Made by a program: the position numbers and the translations under genes. A stretch of 64,000 nucleotides of DNA from Holtermannia corniformis (Eukaryota; Basidiomycota; Tremellomycetes; Holtermanniales), in the NCBI GenBank assembly GCA_001599935.1, contig BCIJ01000014.1, positions 469,510 to 533,509 of the forward strand, in the 5' to 3' direction. Positions 55,968 to 64,000 of this stretch are shown here, in pieces. Under the pieces are notes generated by a model. It was not told the origin of the DNA and ran no database searches. It saw nothing but the letters and a program-made list of their open reading frames with translations. The stretch's first letter is position 1; every line of letters begins with the position of its first letter.

Positions 55968-56124
55968 GCCGGATCGCAATGTATCGCCCTGTCCTGCTTG
56001 CTGGACTGACCTCTGACGCTATTGACATTTCTGACGACGGGTCGCTGACGGAGGCTTTTCGACGCGTGCTCTGATCGGCAGCGCTTCGGTCCTCCACCAA
56101 GACGGTTCACAAGTTCAACCAACC

Positions 56125-57574
56125 ATGGCCGAGAATTATCAGAAAAAGGAGCTGCTTGGGCTCATGAACCAGGGCGCCAACAAGCGTGCGCTATCATAAT
56201 CCAAAGCCTTCAGTTGGGACTGACGCCGCGCGCAGTCTGTGTCGACTGCAACGCGCCCAGCCCGCAATGGGCTTCGGTCAGTTTCGGGACTTTTATCTGC
56301 TTGGAGTGCTCTGGTGTACACCGAGGTACGGCGCCGCTGAACCAGGCAGAAGCTGAGAGTGGAAAGGCTTTGGCGTTCATATCTCGTTTGTGAGGAGTAT
56401 CACTATGGACAAGTGGTCCGAGGACCAATTCAACAAGATGAAGGTCAGAGGGCCATCAATCACGGGTTTCGAACAGTCTGACAAGACTTCAGCTGGGTGG
56501 GAACGAGGCTTTCAAGCTGTTCATGGCGTCGTATGGGTCGGAAGGAGGGTACACCCCTAGCATGGGCATGGTTGAAAAGTATAATTCATGGGCTGCCACC
56601 CAGTACCGTGAAAAGGTCAGCCCGTGCATACTCGATCTGGACAGGTGCTAACGCACCATCCTCAGCTCGCGGCCGAGTGTGCCGACCCACCTCAGCCATG
56701 GTCCAAGTCTGCGCCACCTCCGCCCTCCGCTCAACCCCCGCGACCATCCTCTGCCCAAGCGACACGCAAAGCACGCTCCTCAGGTGCGCAGAATAGCCGC
56801 TCGGCTAGTCCGTTTGCGTCAGGCAACGACGACCCGGTTCGACAGGGCGGTAGCGGGAATGAGGGCTTCTTTGCCGGCTTGGGCGAACGTAACGCCACAC
56901 GGCCGGACAACCTACCGCCTTCGCAAGGTGCGACACTCTGATTCTGCAACGACGATGGACTGATGCGGCTCACAGGCGGCAAGTACGGCGGCTTTGGGTC
57001 CACACCCGAACCCGACGCGTCGTATTCTTCCCATCCTTCATTTGCAATGTCTTCTCACGCCGTACCGACACTGGATGACATTCAGCGCGACCCCGCAAAG
57101 GCACTCAGCAAAGGCTGGGGTTTCCTTCGATCGACCGTCGGTGCAGCCGCTGGTGTAGCCACGACGACGTTTAATGAAAACGTTGTCAAGCCCGCTCAAG
57201 GGTCAGACGACTTGCGCAAGGTCTTTGACCAAGCGCGTGGTGCGACCGGATGGTTGAGTCAGCGCGCTGGCGAGGGCTGGGAAAACGTCGCAGACCTGGC
57301 AAAGCAAAAGGGCGGTGTGGATCTCAATGAACAACTGGGTAAGCTTGGGCTCGGTGGCCGCGCCGGCGGCCCGAGGGGTCAAGGTTATGGCCAGTTGGAC
57401 CGAGCAGAGGGTGGTGACTTGACACCCAATGGCCGACGACAAGACGAAGACGACTTTTTCGAGGCTTGGGACGCCCCCGAGCCTTCTTCCAAGGGCAAAG
57501 CTCCAGCTTCGGCGACTGCCAAGCCGGCACCAAAGAAGGACGAGTGGGCGCAGGACGAGTGGAAGGACTTTTAG
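56125..57574 (+). CDS. GCS1: ArfGAP (Gcs1/ArfGAP1 type)
   Basis: ATG 56125 (ACCATGG): [20 protein letters not shown], then [40 protein letters not shown] and [15 protein letters not shown]. The C-x2-C-x16-C-x2-C zinc finger and the arginine finger (R of SFVRS) are intact. Then [20 protein letters not shown]. The C-terminal half has lipid-packing-type helices [20 protein letters not shown] and [20 protein letters not shown], ending QDEWKDF. Role: stimulates GTP hydrolysis by Arf1 on Golgi/COPI membranes. Several short introns. Confidence 0.92.
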
Positions 57575-57605
57575 ACCGGGCATGGATGTAGATGATGCAT
57601 TGAGC

Positions 57606-60037
57606 TCATGCAGTATGACTCTTCTTCTTGCGCTTGCGCTTGCGACCTTCGGCATCACCCGCCGCTGGCTCCTCGATCAATGCAGCAGCTATCGTCGCCG
57701 GCGCGCTCGGTGTGGGTTCCGCTTTGCTCTTGACTGTTGTCGCAGCAGGCGCGGCTGCAGCTGCTACGCCGCCAGCCTCACCCTCGGCCTGTTTCGCCCT
57801 CGTGCGCTCCTTTTTGCCCTTGCGCTTGCCCTTCTTCTCCCCATCTTGTGCGCGATGGGCATAGCCGGCGTCCCGTGCCCGATCCTTGGCATATGGCTTG
57901 CCGTGGAGCTCGAGGGTCTCCTCGCCCCACTTGCGGTTCGCGAGCACGTCTTTCAACTGCCGCACACGCTGACCCATGCCTTTACCGGCCATCCCGAGCC
58001 CTCCGTGACGATACGGCGCAAGGTGCTTGACGCCGACGAGCGAATTGAGCTCGGCATCGGTCGCGAGCAGGATCTCGGCCGGTGTCAGGCCGTACGCTGT
58101 CTTGGCCGAGGTCGTATAGTTGAACCGCGTCGGTAGGTCGCCGACCTGTAGGCGTCAGCTCGCCACACACACACGCGCCGGGACTGACCATATCCTCGTG
58201 GTCGAGCTTGCGGTACTGCTCCATGGCATCCTTGACTTTGGCCGCCTTCTCCTTGACGGTCAAGCCGTCATCGACCTCTTCAACGTCATCGGCGCGGCCC
58301 TTGCCTTTGCGGTCCTTGCGCTGCTTCTTCGACTTGCCAACGTCTACATCGACGAAATCGGCGTCCTATGTGCTGTCAGGAGTCTGCTGTGCCATTGAAA
58401 GGTACTGACCATGTTGATCGGTGCGTCGTCATCCTCGACCATGTCTGGATACGCCCCCGACTCGTCCTCGACCATCTCGGCATATTCCTCGCCATCCTGC
58501 TCGCCGCCAAAATCATCCTCGTCATCCCACGTCGGCTTTTCATCATCCTAGTTGAGATCAGTCACACATAGCACCCGGCACCGAGCCCACACGACTGACC
58601 TCACCATCCGCCTCGTATACCCGACTCAGGGCACGCTCATACTTTGCTTCGTCCCACTCGCCCTCCAACATCTCCTCAATCTCTGTCCAGTCGGCACCTT
58701 TGCCACTCGTCTCGCGCTTCAACGCTTCGATTTGCCGCTCTAACTCGCGGCGCTTGGCGCCCTTTTGCTTGCGTGTCTCCTCTTCCCGTGTCGCCTTCTC
58801 TGCGGCCTTGCGCTCAGCTCGCGCAGCACGCTTGGTCTTGCGTGCATCGTCGGGTCGACGGACAAGAGTGGCGATTTGCCGAGGGTGGGAAGGGATCGTT
58901 GCAGCGCCACTTTGAGCACTTAGCACCTTGAACATCATAGGGTCCAATAACTTACGGCTCTTCGAAACGAAAATTGTAAGCTGTCTCGAACTCTTCGGCC
59001 TTTTCGTCAAAGTCGTCTTCATCCTCTGCAAGGGTACCCCAGGGCGTAGCCGGGACGTCAGATGTCGACGCCTTTGGCTTCGTGGCGACGATTTCTTCAT
59101 AGGTTGGTATGTGCTCGTCTGAGCGGTCGATCCAGCCGCGATTGAGGATATAGCTGGTGAGCGTCAGTACATTCCAGCAACTTGATGCACATACACTCAC
59201 TTCATGAGAAAGTCGTCATTGCTTTGCTGTGTCTTCTTCGCCTTGACCTCGCCGGCAAGCGACGACTCGGCCTCGGCCTCTTGGCCCGTTACAACCTCGC
59301 CGTCATCACTGTCATCCTCCTCGTCCTGCACCGCAGTCTTCGGCTGCAAGCCCAGAACTTTGCGAACCTCGTCTTCGCCTCCGCCACTCTCAAGAAGGAA
59401 GCGTCGATAAGCCTCTTCCTCCTCCTTGAGCTCCGTCTCGGACTTATTGCGCTTCTTTAGAAAGTCCTCATCCTCGTCCTCGTCCGCATCGCCTCCGAAC
59501 GACTTGAAAGCATCAAGCGCCTCTTGTCGCAACAGTCGTTCGGATTGTACATTGGTCAAAGGCTCGTCATCTGGTACAGCCGACTGCTTGACCTTGCCCA
59601 CTGTCGATAATAGATGCGCGCGGTGGTGGTCTTGCAGTAGGAATGGCTTCTCTCGTGTCTTTGGTGCTGGCAACGACAGACCCTGAGCTCGTTCTGCGCT
59701 CTTCTTGAGCTCGTCTGCAGCGAATCAGCACATGTGTCGTCCGACCTCGTACGCGTGGTACCTTGCAGCACCTGGTTGTCGCCGTAGACACCTTCCTTGC
59801 GCCTGATCATGCCCAGAGTGCGCAGGATGGCAGCGTCCATCGCTGGTGTGAGCTCTACTCCATCCTCGTCCTCTGACACTTCTTCAGACTCGGACGACTC
59901 GAGCTCGTCATCGGAAGAGTGGTCGCTCAGCCCGTCGTCCTGTGGCGGTACCGGCCGTGAAGTCGGGAATGCGTTGAATGCTGAGAATGGGTGAGCCGAG
60001 CCCCGAATCTGCATGAACACGACGCACCAGAGGCCAT
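57606..60037 (-). CDS. KRI1: Ribosome biogenesis protein Kri1
   Basis: ATG 60037 (ACCATGG) with a tiny first exon MAS, then FNAFPTSRPVPPQDDGLSDH. The product is highly acidic and Lys-rich. Recognisable Kri1 blocks: AAILRTLGMIRRKEGVYGDN, then KPFLLQDHHRAHLL, FLMKYILNRGWIDRSDEHIP and AEEFETAYNFRFEEP. KRI1-C: FNYTTSAKTAYGLTPAEILL, then ATDAELNSLVGVKHLAPYRH. It ends with a basic tail GRKRKRKKKSHTA. Role: 40S biogenesis with Krr1, nucleolar. Shares a 299-bp divergent promoter with COQ1. First exon is the least certain part. Confidence 0.88.
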
Positions 60038-60168
60038 GGTGAGATCAAGGCAGCTAGCTCTGTTCTGACAGCTTCCCGAGTCGCCCGCAGTTGCCTTGCT
60101 CGCTCGAGATTGTCTCTAGACGCTCGCAAGAGGTTGACAAGACGATGCAGTTCACAAAGTTGGTTTCC

Positions 60169-60174
60169 CACGTG
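60169..60174. promoter_or_regulatory. CACGTG in Kri1/Coq1 divergent promoter
   Basis: CACGTG hexamer midway in the 299-bp gap between the Kri1 ATG (60037) and Coq1 ATG (60337). The rest of the gap shows no gene. Confidence 0.4.
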
Positions 60175-60336
60175 TCGATGACGTGTGTGCGCGATCGGCG
60201 GGCGGTATCAAAATCGGACAGCCGCCAGCAGGAAGACGCAGTCCATCAACTTTTTCAACATTGTCTGTAGCGCTCGCAAGCAGCTCTCAGCAGCTCGGAA
60301 CGGTGTCTGGTCATCCACCGGTCGTATCCTGCCATC

Positions 60337-61831
60337 ATGTTTGCCCGTTGCTCCCGATCGCGGGCTCAGACACTGCTTCGCAACACGAAATCGGCGTCTC
60401 GACAGACCGCGCCGCGCAACGTCCCGTCAAGCTCGTATGCGCTTTCATCCTCGTCGAGGGTCAGCTCGCAGTCGGCGTGGGCTGAAGCGACAGAATCTGC
60501 GCATTCGGTCGTGACGCCATCTCCAACACCAACGCTCGACCCTCTCGAAGCCATCACGGAAGAGCTCGGCTCGCTCAAGTCATCACTGTTCCACCTGCTT
60601 GGCTCATCACACCCATCACTCGATGCCGTGGCAAAGTACTACTTCCAAGCTGAGGGCAAGCACCTTCGCCCTTTGCTTGTTCTCCTCATGTCACAAGCGA
60701 CAAACGGTCTGGGTGGAGCAGGTTGGGACCAACGACGGAGAGAGGCACTCACTAGCGCCTCGGCGGTGGACAATGCTTTGACAAGAGAAGGCGGCGTTCT
60801 CAATGACTGGAACCCCGAGAGTATGGGTCCAGAGCAAGGTGGAGAGATGGTGTTCGCCGAGCCATTCAGAATAGGTGGATCTGCTACTGCCACCACATCC
60901 AACATATTCACAAACTCAAACAAGTCACCACTCCGACCAACCCCACTTTCCCCCTACGATCCTGCCCAGCCTATCATCCTTGCCACACAACGGCGATTAG
61001 CGTCCATCACCGAGATGATCCACGTCGCCTCACTTCTCCACGACGACGTGATCGACACATCACCCCTCCGCCGCGGATCGCCATCAGCTCCGTCAGAATT
61101 CGGCAACAAACTGTCCATCCTCTCTGGCGACTTTTTGCTTGGTCGCGCCTCTGTCGCCTTGGCCCGACTAGGTTCGCGCGAGGTCGTCGAGCTGCTCGCA
61201 ACGGTCATTGCCAATCTGGTCGAGGGCGAGGTCATGCAGCTTCGCGCCACGAGTAAACCCGAAACTGAGCCAACACCGCGCGGATTTGAGAGTTATATGC
61301 GGAAAACCTACCTCAAGACGGCGAGCTTGATGGCCAAGAGTTCTCGGGCGGCTGTGATTCTGGGCGGGTGTGACGGCGTCGAGAGTGCATGGGTCAAGGA
61401 CGTGGCGTACGGCTACGGCCGGAATCTCGGCATCGCCTTCCAAGTAAGTTCCACCTCAAGCAATCTCTCAACCCTCGGTTGACACGCCCCAGCTCGTAGA
61501 CGATATGCTCGATTTCCTCCCCGCCTCCCCCTCTCTAGGTAAACCATCAGACGGCGCCGACCTTCGGCTCGGTCTCGCAACCGCACCCGCCCTCTTCGCA
61601 TGGCAGCAACATCCATCTTTGGGCCCATTGATCCTTCGGAAATTCGAGGGACCGGGCGACGTCCAAGTCGCTCGTGAGCTCGTCGCCAACTCTGACGGGC
61701 TTGCAAAGACGAAAGCACTGGCAGAGACGTTTGCGGGTGAGGCGCGTACGCTCGTGCGAATGCTGCCCGCGTCACCGGCCAGGAGTGAACTGGAGCGGTT
61801 GACGTGGAAAGTTGTAGAGAGGGTGAAATGA
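60337..61831 (+). CDS. COQ1: Polyprenyl diphosphate synthase (ubiquinone side chain), mitochondrial
   Basis: Two exons, intron 61444-61492 (49 nt); 481 aa. N terminus MFARCSRSRAQTLLRNTKSA, rich in Arg/Ser and lacking acids, is a mitochondrial presequence. Trans-prenyltransferase motifs: GKHLRPLLVLLMS, first Asp-rich motif ASLLHDDVIDTSPLRRG, GNKLSILSGDFLLGRASVAL, GEVMQLRA, YLKTASLMAKSSRAA and second Asp-rich motif LVDDMLDF just after the intron. A ~75-residue insertion precedes the first motif, usual in fungal Coq1. Chain length cannot be set by eye. Role: makes the isoprenoid tail of coenzyme Q. Confidence 0.95.
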
Positions 61832-62097
61832 AGAGACAATGCTAATGATTCGTGTGAATTAGCTACCGAGCGTGCACCAGACTTTGATCAATGTCAAACC
61901 CGAAGGGATTGCGACTCCGAAGTCATGAGATTGCGCTGATTCGGCTTATATTGCACGAACGCACTTGGCAAGCGAGCCTCCTTTGCTCGGATCGCTAAGC
62001 TGAATGTAGCTTTCATCACCGACTTTAGACTGGCGGCATAAAGTGCAGCCAGCACAGCCACACTTTCACACTCACTCGGGCTGTATCACATTCCACG
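61832..62097. other. Intergenic/promoter
   Basis: 266 bp; a CATAAAG element near 62037 lies about 60 bp before the orphan ATG. No gene supported. Confidence 0.35.
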
Positions 62098-62430
62098 ATG
62101 AGTAGCATCTACATGGCTAGCACACCATTCACCAGTCGCGTCCAAGTCTTTGCAGGCTCAATATACACCAAGAAACAGCCAGACGCAGCCGGTTGTGACG
62201 TGGTTGCATACAAAGTCATCTTTGCCGGTCCCTCTGACTGCGATGCGGTCCAGCAGTGGCAGAACACGGACGAAAGTATGCAAAGGCGAATAATCAAGAC
62301 GCTCATGGACAAGCATGACTCATCCATCCACCGTGGTCATGGGCCTGAGCTGGCTACGGAAGAGAGCGTGCGTCAATTCAAGCCAGACTCGACGATAGCC
62401 TCTTACTCGGGCACAATGTCCATGTTTTGA
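62098..62430 (+). CDS. Small orphan protein, GP family, tandem copy 1
   Basis: Single exon, 110 aa from ATG 62098 (CACGATGA). Core AYKVIFAGPSDCDAVQQWQN followed by DESMQRRIIKTLMDKH. The next gene has HYRLVLAGPAGTDLVSYWQD then PDRKKEIVQSLWKLE at equal spacing, so the two are paralogues. C terminus TIASYSGTMSMF parallels AIISTSGTISV of copy 2. No signal peptide, TM or catalytic motif. Function unknown. Confidence 0.6.
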   Translation: MSSIYMASTPFTSRVQVFAGSIYTKKQPDAAGCDVVAYKVIFAGPSDCDAVQQWQNTDESMQRRIIKTLMDKHDSSIHRGHGPELATEESVRQFKPDSTIASYSGTMSMF

Positions 62431-63008
62431 TGGGTCGACGCTCGTTAGCGAGGTACCCTTGTGAGATCGCTACTCTGATTGAGAAATAATGCAAGCTCTG
62501 ATGAGGACGACCGCGCGCTACTGCGCAGTCATGTTGGATTGTTGGCGGTTCACGCTTCGATGCTACTGAAGATCTATTCACTCGTGCGGTAGGACTCTTC
62601 TTCGTCCGATTTAGCAATGTCTACAAGGAATCATGAGCGCATAGTGCAAAGCAGGGCACCCCTTGCTTTTCATTGAAAGAGGCACTGTAGGCGCAGTCAA
62701 GATGGTAATGTCGTCAACCTCAGCTGGCTTCGGCACAGACAAAGGTTGATGCCAAGTGCGTTCGCACGTAAGGATCTCGAAGCCACTGAGGCGATGCACC
62801 CAGTCGCATCGGAAGGCAGTGCAGATGGTCTTCTTCTACAGTCTCTGATCAACGCAGTTGACAAACGTAGACCGAACTTACACTTCCCTTCACCCCGTAC
62901 ACCGACCATCACTCCATGGACGCTCCGTACCAAGAAGACCGCTTGCCACCCCCTTTACATCGCGACACCAATCAAGAATTTTTCGTTTTGCTTGAGCTAT
63001 CACGACAG
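62431..63008. other. Intergenic between tandem orphans
   Basis: About 580 bp if the downstream gene starts at 63009. The downstream frame is open back to an ATG at 62916, so part may be coding. No other signal seen. Confidence 0.35.
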
Positions 63009-63350
63009 ATGACTTCAAACAACGGCACCGACCGCCTGTTGTCATCTGAATGCGTCAACCCTCCGGAAGGGAAGGTGTTTGCGTATGGTGGACCAATGAG
63101 ACGCCTTGGTTCTTTGATACACTACCGCCTTGTCCTGGCAGGTCCAGCCGGTACCGACCTGGTCTCTTACTGGCAAGACGTCGAGCCAGATCGAAAGAAA
63201 GAGATTGTACAAAGTCTCTGGAAACTGGAAGCCTCCATGGGAAACTCCCTGCTGGTCGCTGATGAAGGCGAAATCACAGCGCGTCTCGGAACGAGCCTCG
63301 CAATCATTTCAACCAGTGGTACGATTAGCGTAACGACCAGCGTAGTATAG
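63009..63350 (+). CDS. Small orphan protein, GP family, tandem copy 2
   Basis: Single exon, 113 aa from ATG 63009, chosen because it gives the same length as copy 1; an in-frame ATG at 62916 would add 31 residues. Contains GKVFAYGGPMRRL, HYRLVLAGPAGTDLVSYWQD and PDRKKEIVQSLWKLE, ending ISVTTSVV. Paralogous to 62098-62430. Predicted mixed alpha/beta, cytosolic. Function unknown. Confidence 0.6.
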   Translation: MTSNNGTDRLLSSECVNPPEGKVFAYGGPMRRLGSLIHYRLVLAGPAGTDLVSYWQDVEPDRKKEIVQSLWKLEASMGNSLLVADEGEITARLGTSLAIISTSGTISVTTSVV

Positions 63351-63386
63351 TAATGATCACCTGAAGCTACACCATCCGACTGCCCT

Positions 63387-63587
63387 ATGGATCGATCGGG
63401 GGGCATTACACTCGCGCTTGATGAGTCTCGGAGCAGCATCGCCTCTCTCGCGGTCACTGTNGGGGGCATGAACTACTGTACGCTCCTGCTGGGTCCGCGA
63501 CACATGGACCCTACGCGGCAGATGCGTGTGGACGAAGACAAGGCAAGTCGCTGTCTGTGTTATGATTTGGGTGGGAATGTTAGATGA
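63387..63587 (+). CDS. Small orphan protein, GP family, tandem copy 3 (partial or degenerate)
   Basis: ATG 63387, 66 codons with one undetermined base at 63461. Reads GGITLALDESRSSIASLAVT, an X, then GGMNYCTLLLGPRHMDPTRQ and MRVDEDK before losing similarity. NYCTLLLGP matches YKVIFAGP/YRLVLAGP of the two upstream genes, 37 bp after copy 2's stop. A GCAAGT at about 63542 could be a GC-AG donor extending the gene, or the copy is truncated. Confidence 0.4.
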   Translation: MDRSGGITLALDESRSSIASLAVTXGGMNYCTLLLGPRHMDPTRQMRVDEDKASRCLCYDLGGNVR

Positions 63588-63629
63588 TGGGAAGAACCGT
63601 GATGCATCTCGCTCGCTACGGCTCCACTT

Positions 63630-63800
63630 TGTAGGCTTCGCCTACGGCTCGCACGCCATCCTGACTGTCTCGCCGGATGCAGTATCCTCGCCGGATGCGT
63701 CGCATCCTCGGCGCCTTGACTACATCCTCTGCGCGCCAGACTTGTCTTGGCTACATCCGCGCCGGATGTAGTGTTCGCCAGATGCGGCGTCGCCCGCCGC
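63630..63800. repeat. Short GC-rich repeat tract built on CGCCGGATG
   Basis: CGCCGGATG occurs at 63671-63679, 63689-63697 and 63760-63768, with a variant CGCCAGATG at 63776-63784. Inverse CATCC units are interspersed. A perfect inverted repeat has 9-bp arms 63751-63759 and 63763-63771 around a 3-bp loop. No gene is supported from 63588 to the window end. Confidence 0.5.
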
Positions 63801-63933
63801 GTCGTCCGCCCTGATGGCTGGCTGAGTGGCGTAATCCAACACTCCCCCACGAGCGACGATGCTCATCTTGGCGACGGCGTAGCCAAGGGTGATCATGATG
63901 ATGATTGTTACGGGCCAGGCGGAGGGACAAGAA

Positions 63934-63964
63934 GGGGTTAACGGAGGGGTTGGGGAATACGGGG
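63934..63964 (+). other. Four G4 tracts, possible G-quadruplex
   Basis: Runs of exactly four G at 63934-63937, 63946-63949, 63952-63955 and 63961-63964, with loops of 8, 2 and 5 nt. They lie in otherwise non-coding DNA at the window edge. Confidence 0.4.
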
Positions 63965-64000
63965 ATTGGCCGCGGCAGTGGCTGCGGCGGGGGACTTCTC

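Noticed and set aside
63930..63970. Telomere repeat at the right edge
   Set aside because: GGGGTT-like units are irregular and too few; no TTAGGG-type array is present.
1..64000. tRNA, rRNA, CRISPR or prokaryotic operon features
   Set aside because: None seen on visual reading; gene structure is clearly eukaryotic. A tRNA scan was not possible, so an isolated tRNA could have been missed.

Overview
The window is nuclear DNA from a fungus, most likely a basidiomycete with a compact genome. About 36 protein genes lie on both strands, with intergenic gaps of mostly 0.1-0.8 kb. Nearly every gene is cut by very short GT-AG introns, typically 44-52 nt, with a CTGAC/CTAAC-type branch site just before the 3' AG. 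The gene complement is fungal: Mo25, Vti1, Zn2Cys6 factor, Utp10, Pkr1, Met10, Lin1, Kri1, Coq1. The small genome and tiny introns would fit a Pucciniomycotina yeast-like lineage such as Mixia, but that placement is a guess. Genes were read by eye as spliced models; exon joins were checked by reading frame and family motifs, not by transcripts or database search. Many apparent long ORFs are antisense or off-frame shadows.

Layout. 1-5 kb: glutathione transferase tail, Chk1 kinase, three small orphan genes and a CxxC-rich zinc-ribbon protein. 5-11 kb: a MetX/Cys2-type acyltransferase, then two tandemly duplicated four-TM proteins with a small orphan between them. 11.5-18 kb: Ku80, Imp3, Eaf7, prefoldin 1. 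18-24 kb: an isopenicillin-N-synthase-like oxygenase, a large uncharacterised protein, a Sec14/Pdr16-type lipid transfer protein. 24-30 kb: Mo25, Vti1, a secreted aspartic protease. 29.8-36.4 kb: NAD glycerol-3-phosphate dehydrogenase, Met10, Sfm1. 36.5-39.7 kb: Lin1/CD2BP2, two related small orphans, Pkr1. 39.8-47 kb: Utp10. 47-53 kb: a PROPPIN and a Zn2Cys6 factor. 53-62 kb: an RGG protein, an F-box protein, an ArfGAP, Kri1 and Coq1. 62-64 kb: a tandem cluster of small orphan genes, then repeat-like GC-rich DNA with an assembly N.

Functional themes are mixed housekeeping: DNA damage (Chk1, Ku80), small-subunit ribosome biogenesis (Imp3, Utp10, Kri1), sulfur assimilation (Met10, Cys2-like), membrane traffic (Vti1, ArfGAP, PROPPIN, Pdr16-like, Pkr1). 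Least explained are (i) a dispersed set of ~80-115 residue orphan proteins sharing a weak aromatic-beta-strand/Gly-Pro motif, in tandem at 62-63.6 kb and scattered at about 0.7, 3.6, 38 and perhaps 52.7 kb; (ii) the tandem four-TM pair with conserved ELPxY and PVYxPKQ tail motifs; (iii) the multi-CxxC protein; and (iv) CACGTG palindromes in several gene-to-gene promoter gaps, one upstream of Met10.
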